This document shows, one piece after another, positions 34,350 through 43,009 of a DNA stretch of 64,000 nucleotides (position 1 is its first letter; each line of letters opens with the position of its first letter). The translations under genes were made by a program, and so were the position numbers. The stretch spans positions 10,824 to 74,823 of the forward strand of contig CAJUSI010000069.1 in NCBI GenBank assembly GCA_910589035.1. The letters run 5' to 3'. Source of the DNA: an uncultured Acetatifactor sp. (lineage in GTDB: Bacteria; Bacillota; Clostridia; Lachnospirales; Lachnospiraceae). The notes beneath the pieces are model-generated. The model saw only the letters and a program-made list of their open reading frames with translations, had not been told where the DNA came from and did no database searches.

Positions 34350-35357
34350 TCAAATTTTTTTGAACATCTTGCGATATATCGGATATATTTTCTCTGTTAT
34401 CCAACTATTTGCAAAGAGCCACCAGATAATATCTTTTAAGGTCATTCGCATTTTTTCATCCCCATATTTATTTAACTTCCGCATGGCAGCAAATGCCTGT
34501 CTGATCTGGCCGTACTTCAGAGAAATACTGTATCTACGCTTTTCCTTCCAGCAGAGAAGCCTCTCCTTTGACTGCTGATCCTCTATATGACAGATTCGTG
34601 CGATATCGTCCACTAAATCCTCATAGTCCTGATATTTCTTTTCTTCTTCGGCCTGAGTCAGCTTTCTGCGGGAATGGCTGCCTTCCCGCAAAGCCACTCT
34701 ATATAATACTTCCGGAATCGTCGGACATTTGTGGTGAAACATAAACGGCAGAAGCATCTGAAAGTTTTGCCCCACATCGTATTCTGGTATATGCCGCTCC
34801 GGATAGATTTCAAAAAAGCTTCTGGTATTCAGCATGTAGCATCCGCAGCAGACAAAAGTCCTGAACTCCAGAATATCCCAGAATAAATCTTCCTTTGACA
34901 AATCTCCCTGTTTTTCATCCCTTATATCACTGATTTCTCCCGTAGCCGCATCAAAATAACAGGACAATGACCGGACACAATGATATTCCCTATGTTTCTG
35001 TAAAAAAACTACTCTTTTTTGAACGGATTCCGGATCCAGTATATCATCGCTGTCAGGCCAGATCAGGAATTCTCCTCTCACATAGGGCAGTCCCCTGTTG
35101 ATTGCAGCGGAGGCATTCCGATGTTCCCCCCGGACAATGCGGTATCCGTATCCTCTGTTATCAAATTTTTCCCGATAACTCTCTGCCACTGCTACCGTCC
35201 CGTCGCCGGAGCCATCGTCGCACAGAATCAGTTCAATCTTCGGATAGGTCTGAGCCAACACCGAATCCAGCATAGCCGGCAAATGGAATTCTCCATTGTA
35301 AACAGGGGTGACAATGGAAACCAGTCCGGCACACAATATATTCTCTTTATGGTTCAT
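34350..35357 (-). CDS. Family 2 glycosyltransferase
   Basis: 335 residues. VSIVTPVYNGEFHLPAMLDSVL, LILCDDGSGDGT and the WPDSDDILDPESV metal site mark a GT2 enzyme. Compared with the neighbours the segment after the DxD has several Cys and aromatic residues (FVCCGCYML). The C-terminal region is basic (CWKEKRRYSISLKYGQIRQ). It presumably adds one residue of the polysaccharide repeat unit. The gene is 74 bp from the pyruvyltransferase gene upstream. Confidence 0.87.
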   Translation of the reverse strand: MNHKENILCAGLVSIVTPVYNGEFHLPAMLDSVLAQTYPKIELILCDDGSGDGTVAVAESYREKFDNRGYGYRIVRGEHRNASAAINRGLPYVRGEFLIWPDSDDILDPESVQKRVVFLQKHREYHCVRSLSCYFDAATGEISDIRDEKQGDLSKEDLFWDILEFRTFVCCGCYMLNTRSFFEIYPERHIPEYDVGQNFQMLLPFMFHHKCPTIPEVLYRVALREGSHSRRKLTQAEEEKKYQDYEDLVDDIARICHIEDQQSKERLLCWKEKRRYSISLKYGQIRQAFAAMRKLNKYGDEKMRMTLKDIIWWLFANSWITEKIYPIYRKMFKKI

Positions 35358-35430
35358 CCGTCAATCCCGCCTCATCTTCTTTCTGGTTTTATTAATTCTG
35401 TTTCTTCTTATTTCCGCCTTCTTTATCGCA

Positions 35431-36594
35431 TTATTCGAAGCTCGCAGCCGTGTTGCCAGGTAAATTTTTACGGAGAAAGCTCTCAGCTTCCTTGACTTTT
35501 TCCCTGGTATGCAGCTCTACAGCTTCCCAATCGATATAAGCATCTATATCAGCTTCTGCGCCGCCCGGGCATATTCTGTCCTCCAGCCCATGAATCTGCA
35601 GAATATTTCTGACTCGTGTTCCTCTGCTGGTGTGCAGAAAGGCCAGAAATTTTTTCTGATAAATAATACTGAACGCAATTGCGTGAAAAGAATTTGATAC
35701 CACATATTCCGCTTCATGAATATAGCCAAGAAATTCTGCCGGACCCGCCGTGTAATCCACATCAAACCCGGCTTTCGTAGTCATATTCCCTGCACATATC
35801 TCTATGACATCCAGCCCCTTCTCCTGCGACAGCTTTTGAACATATTCACATAAATCCAGATTTTTCTCCGTAATATATACCAGAATATACCCTGTTCTTT
35901 CCGGCTTCTTTTCTATCTCCTGAAAGGCTGCTCTTCCCGGAAGAAATACCGGATCCGGAACCGCAATAACATCTCCCGTATAAAATTTCTTAATGTAAGG
36001 TATGGCTGCTTCCTCACGCATGGAAAGGGCATCTACTAATTTTATCAACCCTGAAAATTCCGTGTCATATTCGGAAGCAATCTCTGTTCCTCCAATACTT
36101 GCCGCATACGCTATGACTTTTTTCCTGCATTTGTTATCGAAAGCTCCGAAGTAGGCCGCCCTCAGTCCGCAGGTGATTTCCGGATTCCAGATCTGGTCGC
36201 TTCCCACTATATAATATTCATAGGGAAGGAACTTCAGCCGTCTGGATGGGCATATCCTTTGCGTCTTCTTATCAATGAGATATTTCTCCCTGAAATGTCT
36301 CATATTGGCACGTCGTCTCCAGAAAAGCGTTCCTTTTTCCAGGTTTGCCTTCATTCCTCCCAACGCATACCCGATATTCATTCCAAGCCATTTCCGGCCG
36401 TTTTTTCTTTTCTTTGGAATATATGGAATATACCAATGCCTTCCTGTCATATAAAAAGGTTCATATCGAATCAGTTCGGCAGGCATCCCCTTGTCACACA
36501 GAAATTTTTTTAATCCGTAGGACTGAAGCATAGCTCCGAAATTATCCGAACAATGAAAAGTCAGAATCCCTATCTTGGCGCTATTTTCTTTCAT
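35431..36594 (-). CDS. Polysaccharide pyruvyltransferase family protein
   Basis: 387 residues. The N-terminal GILTFHCSDNFGAMLQSYGLKKFL, central YYIVGSDQIWNPE, and the C-terminal YVVSNSFHAIAFSIIYQKKFLAF segment are the hallmarks of the CsaB/WcaK-type family. Members transfer pyruvate from phosphoenolpyruvate onto sugars as a ketal, or act as related glycosyltransferases. This would give the surface glycan a negative charge. The gene overlaps the upstream GT2 gene by 14 bp. The combination with an F420-hydrogenase-beta-like gene further upstream is common in such clusters. Confidence 0.88.
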   Translation of the reverse strand: MKENSAKIGILTFHCSDNFGAMLQSYGLKKFLCDKGMPAELIRYEPFYMTGRHWYIPYIPKKRKNGRKWLGMNIGYALGGMKANLEKGTLFWRRRANMRHFREKYLIDKKTQRICPSRRLKFLPYEYYIVGSDQIWNPEITCGLRAAYFGAFDNKCRKKVIAYAASIGGTEIASEYDTEFSGLIKLVDALSMREEAAIPYIKKFYTGDVIAVPDPVFLPGRAAFQEIEKKPERTGYILVYITEKNLDLCEYVQKLSQEKGLDVIEICAGNMTTKAGFDVDYTAGPAEFLGYIHEAEYVVSNSFHAIAFSIIYQKKFLAFLHTSRGTRVRNILQIHGLEDRICPGGAEADIDAYIDWEAVELHTREKVKEAESFLRKNLPGNTAASFE

Positions 36595-37594
36595 TTCCAG
36601 AAGCCTCCTTCCACTCCAGCAATTTTTTGTCCATCCCGTTTAACGGAATATAAATGAAATGACACAAAAAGCAACTGACAAACAGAATTTTCATGGTGAA
36701 AGAAAGGGATTTAAACAGTGTACTCTTTGTCTCTCGGACAGCAATTTCCTTTAACTTGATGCAGCTGGCTTTATCCCTTCTTTTTCTGTATGCCGCATAA
36801 TGATCTCTCATCTGCACGGTTAGCTTCTCTTCGCTTTTCAGCGCAAATCGCAAATTGCCTTTCTTGAACTCGCTGTCCCTTATCATGATATTGCAGTCAA
36901 AATATTGTGCCTTAAATAATGCTTTTGCGGTATGGCTTGCGCTTACCGGATGCATCCTGTAATAGTACCAGGGACAGGGAGAATACGAGGTACGAATCTG
37001 CTGGCAGAATAATTTGTACATGAAAAGGGTATCTTCTCCAATGGTTAGGTTCTCATCAAATCTTATATCGCCGATACACATCCGGCTTACAAGGCCACTT
37101 ACTCCCGAAAGCTCTCTGGAATAGGTTATATGAAACCATTCTTCTGCCTCAGGCCCTTCCGCAGTCTGCCATATGGGCCTGTCATCTTTCACAGATACAT
37201 TATTCAGTGCATCCTCAATCTCCTGATCGTTCATTCTGGCACAATTACAAAATACCATCTCCGCATGCCGCCGCTGTACCTGCCCCATCATTTCTTCCAG
37301 CAGAAGCGGATGAAGCGCATCATCGCTGTCCAGGAAAAAGATATATTCTCCCGAGGCGATATCCAACCCGTGATTTCTTGCCCGGGAAACGCCGCCGTTC
37401 TTCAGGCTGTGCACCTGTATACGCTTGTCCGTCATGCATAGATCCTGGCATATCTCCGCGCCGCGGTCTGTTGAGCCGTCGTCTATTACCAGAATTTCCA
37501 GGTTTCGGTAGGTCTGTCCGATTACAGACTGAAGGCATTGCCTGATGAAGGGCTCCGCGTTATACATGGGGATGATCACCGATATTTTACACAT
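36581..37594 (-). CDS. Family 2 glycosyltransferase
   Basis: 337 residues from the ATG at 37594, which has a GGAGGAAAG site; an upstream in-frame ATG at 37612 lies too close to it. Motifs: ISVIIPMYNAEPFIRQCLQSVI, ILVIDDGSTDRG, FLDSDDALHP. A C-terminal hydrophobic stretch (TMKILFVSCFLCHFIYIP) may attach it to the membrane. The donor is unknown. Confidence 0.88.
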   Translation of the reverse strand: MCKISVIIPMYNAEPFIRQCLQSVIGQTYRNLEILVIDDGSTDRGAEICQDLCMTDKRIQVHSLKNGGVSRARNHGLDIASGEYIFFLDSDDALHPLLLEEMMGQVQRRHAEMVFCNCARMNDQEIEDALNNVSVKDDRPIWQTAEGPEAEEWFHITYSRELSGVSGLVSRMCIGDIRFDENLTIGEDTLFMYKLFCQQIRTSYSPCPWYYYRMHPVSASHTAKALFKAQYFDCNIMIRDSEFKKGNLRFALKSEEKLTVQMRDHYAAYRKRRDKASCIKLKEIAVRETKSTLFKSLSFTMKILFVSCFLCHFIYIPLNGMDKKLLEWKEASGNERK

Positions 37595-37691
37595 ATAAAT
37601 TCTTTCCTCCACATACTCCCTCTGTTCTTACGCCCGGCCCGGACAGGCAGGCAAGCCAAATTGCCGCCTTGCGCAAGAGTTCGTGGATCAC

Positions 37692-39395
37692 TCATTTCAC
37701 CCGCAGAATTTTTCTGTCCTCAATCTTATATATCACATCGCATTCATTTGCCAAGCTCATATGATGCGTCACCATCAGCAGGGTTTTGTTCCCCTTTATA
37801 TGGCGGATGGAATCGATGACGGCCTTTTCCGTTTCCATATCAAGCGCCGCCGTGGCTTCATCCATGACCAGAATGCTGAAATCCTTGTAAAGCGCTCTTG
37901 CCAGAGCGATCCTCTGGCGCTGTCCTCCGGAAATGGCGGTCCCGTTTTCGCCGATCAGCGTATGCACTCCCTCCGGCAGTTTCATGACATCCTCCCATAT
38001 CTGAGCACATTTCAGGCACTCTTCCACCCTTGCGTCGTCAATATTGGCCTCATCCTCGAAAAACGCCACATTATTTCGGACGGTTTCTCCGTTCAGATAC
38101 ACTGTCTGAGGGATGTAGCTCACCAGCTCCCCCATATGGACCTTACAGGGGCCTTCCGAATCCGTTCCGGCCACAATGTCGTAATCATCAAAAAAGACAT
38201 GCCCGCTCTGGGGCTTCAGCAGGCCCAGGAGCAGGTCTACAAAGGTAGTCTTTCCCGCCCCGGAAGCACCGATAATGGCGATGGAACAGCCCACCGGAAT
38301 CTCTATGGAAGCATCCTCAAAAATATGTATGTTCTCGCGGTATCCGAAAGTCAGATTCCTGACAAAAATGCCTTCCTGAAAGGTCATTTTTTTTAGCCGG
38401 AGCTTATCCTTCCGGTCTTCTTCCTCCCTCATCACATCGTATCTTTCCATGCAGTTCTTCAAGGCCGCATAGGGCTTTCGGGCGAATTCCGTATTATGCA
38501 GTTCAAATATAATATTATACGCCATGGGCAGCATTCTGACCAGTGCCGTAATATAGACGATCATCGGAGCAAGCACGGACGCCAGATCGGACTGGGAGCC
38601 CAGAATGACCGCAAGTACCGTGAACAGGGCCGCCATAATGGAATTCTGCAGTATGACACCGATACTGCCGGTCTTGTATTTGAACTCTCCCTGTATCTGC
38701 GCATATTTATTACTTGCCTCCCGGTACTTTTCCAGAACAAAGGATGAGCGGTCGTCTATCTTCATTTCCTTGAAAGAACCGTAGGCAATGGAGATCTGTG
38801 AATTGGCCTTGATGGAGTATTCCCGGCTTTTTTCTCCGTAGGCCAGCATTCTTGTGCGGGTGTGGGAGTAAATCCACCACATCAGCAGTGCCAGCACCGC
38901 GCTGCTGATTACGCCTGCCCATTTCGAAGCATAGATCATGATAACCGCATATCCGGCCAGAGTAATACTGTTTACCAATATCCCGATACAACTCACGATA
39001 ATCTGGACGCAGCTTGTGGTGTCATTGCGCACCATGGTTAACGCCTGCATGGCGCTCCGTTCATTATGCGCTGTCAGATCTTCCTTGATAAGTGCTTCAT
39101 ATATCTTCATGGACAGCTTCTGTGCGCCGTCGTACACAAAGCGATTGGAGATTTTATTCTTATATAGTTCAAACAGACACTTCAGAACGGAAAGCCCTGT
39201 CATAAACAAAGTAAAAACGATCAGTCCCTTTGAGGCCTGATTATCACGGATGGCTATGTTGATAATATAGATGAGGACCGAGAAGCTGAAGATATCCACA
39301 ACAGGGCTTATCAGGCCGAGCACAGTATATATTTTACATATTTTTTTATCCTTTTGATCCAATATTCCTGTCAGATAACGAAACATTTCCAGCAT
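37692..39395 (-). CDS. ABC transporter, fused membrane and ATPase domains (exporter/flippase)
   Basis: 567 residues. Residues about 1-310 form a six-helix exporter-type membrane domain; about 335-567 form the ATPase with Walker A IIGASGAGKTTFVDLL, signature ISGGQRQRIALARAL, Walker B FSILVMDEATAALD and the switch His in LLMVTHHMSLA. Half-size exporters of this type in glycan clusters resemble PglK or MsbA and flip lipid-linked oligosaccharides to the outer face of the membrane. The substrate here is inferred from context only. It acts as a homodimer in the family. Confidence 0.9.
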   Translation of the reverse strand: MLEMFRYLTGILDQKDKKICKIYTVLGLISPVVDIFSFSVLIYIINIAIRDNQASKGLIVFTLFMTGLSVLKCLFELYKNKISNRFVYDGAQKLSMKIYEALIKEDLTAHNERSAMQALTMVRNDTTSCVQIIVSCIGILVNSITLAGYAVIMIYASKWAGVISSAVLALLMWWIYSHTRTRMLAYGEKSREYSIKANSQISIAYGSFKEMKIDDRSSFVLEKYREASNKYAQIQGEFKYKTGSIGVILQNSIMAALFTVLAVILGSQSDLASVLAPMIVYITALVRMLPMAYNIIFELHNTEFARKPYAALKNCMERYDVMREEEDRKDKLRLKKMTFQEGIFVRNLTFGYRENIHIFEDASIEIPVGCSIAIIGASGAGKTTFVDLLLGLLKPQSGHVFFDDYDIVAGTDSEGPCKVHMGELVSYIPQTVYLNGETVRNNVAFFEDEANIDDARVEECLKCAQIWEDVMKLPEGVHTLIGENGTAISGGQRQRIALARALYKDFSILVMDEATAALDMETEKAVIDSIRHIKGNKTLLMVTHHMSLANECDVIYKIEDRKILRVK

Positions 39396-39454
39396 ATCTG
39401 TATTCTCCCGGTTTATTTTTTTACAATTCTGTGCCTTATGAACGGATGCTGCTT

Positions 39455-40129
39455 TTAGGATGAGCTGCTGTTTTTCGGATGATTCAGGAAATCCACGTAA
39501 TCGAAATCATCCAGATACCGCCGTTTCCGAAGCTGTTTTTTATAGAAAGTCAAAACTCCCAGCTCCTCTCTGTCCTCAAACCCTTTGATATAGTAAGCGG
39601 AAGAGAACTCCGGATATTCCACATGAGTGAAAATAACTTTATTCTTATAGGGCAGGCTGTCAAAGCGGCGGATGGTTTCATATGTACAGCCATCCTTTTC
39701 CGTTCCCACGATGAAAAGGTTATCCCAGTGAATCCGCTTTTTCCGTTCCTCCCATTTGCGCACGCCTTCCTCAAAGCTGTCATAGTGGACAAAATTGACT
39801 CTCAGTCCGCCCAGAAGACCTGCGGGACAGCTTCCCTCCTCGTCTTTGACTTCCGTAAAATGCTGCTCCATATACCAGGACAAATTTTCTACCATTTTCA
39901 CAAAATCTTCCATCCCCATGGCAAGGTTCACCGTAGGAGTCAAATATGGAAGCTTCATATCATAATACATGAAGGTGCCATTACAATTTGATGAAATTAT
40001 GGTATAATTCCTGTTCTTTAATCTGCGGCGTTTTAGCTTTTTATACATTGCCCATTCTATCGATCTTAAAAGTTCTAATATTTTCAAGCCGGTATTTTTC
40101 AGGGCTTTCGATACATTCATTTTTTGCAT
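39455..40129 (-). CDS. DUF1919 family polysaccharide-cluster protein
   Basis: 224 residues from the ATG at 40129 (GAGGAG site); the ATG at 40120 overlaps the preceding stop and is also possible. After a basic N-terminus come NYTIISSNCNGTFMYYDMKLPYLTPTVNL, a helical region, FVHYDSFEEGVRKWEERKKRI and NLFIVGTEKDGC. These match DUF1919, a family found in capsule and exopolysaccharide loci and related to GT-B-like or esterase-like folds without a proven activity. It lies between the ferredoxin-domain protein and the ABC exporter, consistent with a role in glycan modification. Confidence 0.75.
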   Translation of the reverse strand: MQKMNVSKALKNTGLKILELLRSIEWAMYKKLKRRRLKNRNYTIISSNCNGTFMYYDMKLPYLTPTVNLAMGMEDFVKMVENLSWYMEQHFTEVKDEEGSCPAGLLGGLRVNFVHYDSFEEGVRKWEERKKRIHWDNLFIVGTEKDGCTYETIRRFDSLPYKNKVIFTHVEYPEFSSAYYIKGFEDREELGVLTFYKKQLRKRRYLDDFDYVDFLNHPKNSSSS

Positions 40130-41238
40130 AATCTCCTCAAATATCCGATACAGCATGCCGATACCGCATACAGCGTGAAAAAAACAGAGGCGGGCAGCAG
40201 TTTATACAGAGCCATATAGATCCCCCTGCCTTTGGCCCGGGTAGTAGGAGCTGTAAGTCTGGGCTGAAGAATTTCCTCCCTTTCGCATGGGAATTGGAAA
40301 AGTTCTCCTTTTATCTCCTCCCATACCTTCCCTGCCTTTTCCGTATGCAGAATCACCAGAGAAGTTCCCATCCCGTCGTCCGCCTCCGGTCTGATCTTCT
40401 CGACTCCCCAGAAATCGCCTATGGTAAAGTCGCAGTCCCGGTCTGTGGTGCAGTATCCGCAGGTATGGCAGGAAGGACGCAGGGTATCATTTCTGAAATA
40501 CATCTGGCAGTAAAGATCCTTCTCCAGCTTATCCGCATATTCCTTTCCGTCAATTGTATAAGCGCGGACATGGCCGTTGTCCCTGTTTCTCTTGTCCCGG
40601 AAGGAAAAATCCGTCATTTTTCCGCCATGCTTCCGTTCCAGGTATTTCACATAAGAATCCCAGATGCCCGGCGAGGGAACGCCGTAACAGATGAGCGCCG
40701 CAAGAAGCAGCTGGGGATATTCTTTGTTCAGAAAAAGCTTCAGCGCCCGAACCTGGCAGGGGGTTCCGCAGAACAATACCCACCGCCCCTCCTTCAGATA
40801 TCCGTCAATTCTGCGATACATACCTTCCATATTGCTCTGGACATATTTTGTTTTCTTTAAGGACTCCAGTTCTTCTTTCGTCCCAGCTTCCCTGTGCACA
40901 ACCCTCATCTCATCGCCAAAGGCGGCGCCGCAGACAATTCCCCCCTGCCGGAAAATATATTCCGCCAGAACCGGAAACATGCCGCCGGAGGAACTGGCAT
41001 GCCGGAGGGCATCGTCCTTTGCCTGCACACCGAAATAAAGATTCTCTCCCGTCCCAGCCGATGCCTTTTTCATGGGACATACCCGTTCACATCGTCCGCA
41101 GTTCACACATTTGCTTTGATCGATCTTCGGATAGCGGAAGCCTTCCCCGTCTGAAACCATGCGGACTGCTCCCGCAGGACAGACATCGGCACAGGCGCCG
41201 CAGCCGCAGCAGTTCTCTTTGTCTGAATACAATTCCAT
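40117..41238 (-). CDS. F420 hydrogenase/dehydrogenase beta-subunit-like protein with ferredoxin domain
   Basis: 373 residues. The N-terminal 2[4Fe-4S] ferredoxin domain has two CxxCxxCxxxCP clusters (about residues 10-21 and 43-55). The FrhB N- and C-terminal domains follow, with ASSSGGMFPVLAEYI, VLFCGTPCQVRALK and a further Cys-rich CHTCGYCTTDRDCDFTIGDFWG segment. FrhB homologues use a flavin and iron-sulphur centres; in glycan clusters beside pyruvyltransferases they may reduce a sugar or its pyruvate adduct (inference). It is the first gene after the promoter at 41351-41379 and overlaps the next gene by an ATGA. Confidence 0.87.
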   Translation of the reverse strand: MELYSDKENCCGCGACADVCPAGAVRMVSDGEGFRYPKIDQSKCVNCGRCERVCPMKKASAGTGENLYFGVQAKDDALRHASSSGGMFPVLAEYIFRQGGIVCGAAFGDEMRVVHREAGTKEELESLKKTKYVQSNMEGMYRRIDGYLKEGRWVLFCGTPCQVRALKLFLNKEYPQLLLAALICYGVPSPGIWDSYVKYLERKHGGKMTDFSFRDKRNRDNGHVRAYTIDGKEYADKLEKDLYCQMYFRNDTLRPSCHTCGYCTTDRDCDFTIGDFWGVEKIRPEADDGMGTSLVILHTEKAGKVWEEIKGELFQFPCEREEILQPRLTAPTTRAKGRGIYMALYKLLPASVFFTLYAVSACCIGYLRRLCKK

Positions 41239-41350
41239 GTAGCTCCTCCGCCTTCACGGGCAATTTACAGCATGCTCTTCTGTTCCTTCCACAGACGCCG
41301 CCCCTGCGCCCCATTGGATTACGGGAAGCTGTATATGCTCCCTCTGATAT

Positions 41351-41379
41351 AGTTTATATGATTCTCTGCGGAAAGTCAA
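41351..41379 (-). promoter_or_regulatory. Promoter of the leftward glycan operon
   Basis: The minus strand has TTGACT (41379-41374), 17 bp, then TAAACT (41356-41351), giving a leader of about 105 bases before the ATG at 41238. It lies in the 337-bp divergent gap 41239-41575, which otherwise holds only GC-rich short repeats near 41410-41440. Confidence 0.55.
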
Positions 41380-41460
41380 CAACCCCGCTGCATGAGCCAA
41401 ATGGATGCCGGCGCCTTCGCCTGGCGAATTGCCCGCGGGAATCAACCTTCACATTCCCTG

Positions 41461-41489
41461 TTGCATTCCAAAATCAAGTATGCTATTAT
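41461..41489 (+). promoter_or_regulatory. Promoter of the membrane-anchored DUF4832 gene
   Basis: TTGCAT (41461-41466), 17 bp, then TATTAT (41484-41489), about 85 bases before the ATG at 41576. Confidence 0.55.
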
Positions 41490-41575
41490 GGCATTCATAT
41501 AAATTTTAACGCTTATTCCATTCCGCATCATGGCCGGCAGGAGTATACATTAAAAAAGAGACTGGAATATTATAC

Positions 41576-43009
41576 ATGAAAAAACTGGCAAAATCCCTTT
41601 TGATTATCCTTTTGTTTTCTCTGCTCCTGTCCGCAGGAGTGTATTTTCTGCGGCTGGAAAGACGTTCCGTCAGCTATCGTCCGGCTGTTCTCACAGAATC
41701 TCCGGAGGAATTCCGGAATCCGTATGTGGGATGGTATCATATATATGGATATATGCTGTCCGACCAGACTCCTCTGGATCTTTCCCAGGCAGGGAAACAG
41801 GAGCCCGGTCCCGGTCTGGTGCTTCTCGAAATCAATCTCCAAAATTATACTGAGGATACGATCGGTGATGCAGGCCTTTCGCAGCTGGAGGATCTGTTTG
41901 CCGCCTGGCAGGCCTCAGGAAAGCAGATGATCATCCGTTTCCTGTACAATTGGGACGACACCTCCCATGAACCGGAAACCCTGGAGCTGGTTCTGGAGCA
42001 CATGTCGCAGACAGCGAAAATCGTAAACCGGTATTCCGACTGTATCTATATCATGCAGGGCATCTATGTGGGAAAATGGGGCGAGATGCACTCCTCCCGT
42101 TATATGAACGAGAAGGATATGCTGACGCTGATTCACCATCTGGATCAGATCATACATCCGGACATCTTTCTCGCCGTCCGTACTCCCATGCAGTGGCGCT
42201 GCTTCAGAGATTTCGCAGAGGAACTGACAAAGCAGAACCACGGCCCCGCATATTCCCGGATCGGCCTGTATAATGACGGAATGCTGGGGTCCGCAACCGA
42301 CCTGGGCACCTATGCGGAACGGGCTGCGGCAGATTCCTCCGCCAACGGTGAAACCGATTCCCGCAAAGCAGAGATTGCTTTCCAGAATACCCTGTGCAAT
42401 TATGTGCCAAATGGCGGCGAGGTGGTCAACGACAATTCCTACAATGACTTTCCGGCAGCGGCGGCGGATCTGTCCGCCATGCATGTGTCCTATCTGAATG
42501 CTTCCTACGATGCCGCAGTGCTGTCCAAATGGGAAAGATCAGCCTGGGACGGCGGGGATATATTTTCAGGAATGAACGGTCTTGACTATATCTCCCGTCA
42601 TCTGGGATATCGGTATGTCCTGCGCTCCTCCAGCTTCCTTCCTGATTCGGCTAAGAGTGGGGAGTCCCTGTTCTGCGTCACGCTGGAAAACACCGGATTC
42701 TCCAACAGCTACCGATCATTTGACATTACCCTGACCCTGCGGCATAAAGCCAGCAGAGCAGCCTATTCTGTACCCGTGCAGACGGACACACGCTTCTGGA
42801 ATACAGGAATGCAGACCTCTCTGGAAATACCGGTGGAAATAAGCGGCTGCCGGCCGGGAAAATATACCGTCTGTCTGAAAATCACGGATCCCGCATCGGG
42901 ATACGAGATTCTCTGCGCCAATGAGGGGGAGCACACCGAAAACGGCTATGTGCTGGGGGAGCTTGCAATCAATATGGAGCCGATCTTCAGCATTTCCCCG
43001 GCACCCTGA
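41576..43009 (+). CDS. DUF4874/DUF4832 protein, membrane anchored or secreted
   Basis: 477 residues. A basic N-terminus and one hydrophobic helix (SLLIILLFSLLLSAGVYFL) act as signal anchor, so the rest is outside the cell. NPYVGWYHIYGY opens the DUF4874 region. The barrel-like core contains IYIMQGIYVGKWGEMHSSR, FLAVRTPMQWR and GLYNDGMLGSATDLGTYAE, and the C-terminal half is a DUF4832 beta domain. These families look like (beta/alpha)8 glycoside hydrolases joined to a beta-sandwich. Conserved Glu and Asp in WGEMH and YNDG could be catalytic (inference). It is transcribed toward the pel operon and overlaps its last gene, a paralogue, by 64 bp. Confidence 0.82.
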   Translation: MKKLAKSLLIILLFSLLLSAGVYFLRLERRSVSYRPAVLTESPEEFRNPYVGWYHIYGYMLSDQTPLDLSQAGKQEPGPGLVLLEINLQNYTEDTIGDAGLSQLEDLFAAWQASGKQMIIRFLYNWDDTSHEPETLELVLEHMSQTAKIVNRYSDCIYIMQGIYVGKWGEMHSSRYMNEKDMLTLIHHLDQIIHPDIFLAVRTPMQWRCFRDFAEELTKQNHGPAYSRIGLYNDGMLGSATDLGTYAERAAADSSANGETDSRKAEIAFQNTLCNYVPNGGEVVNDNSYNDFPAAAADLSAMHVSYLNASYDAAVLSKWERSAWDGGDIFSGMNGLDYISRHLGYRYVLRSSSFLPDSAKSGESLFCVTLENTGFSNSYRSFDITLTLRHKASRAAYSVPVQTDTRFWNTGMQTSLEIPVEISGCRPGKYTVCLKITDPASGYEILCANEGEHTENGYVLGELAINMEPIFSISPAP

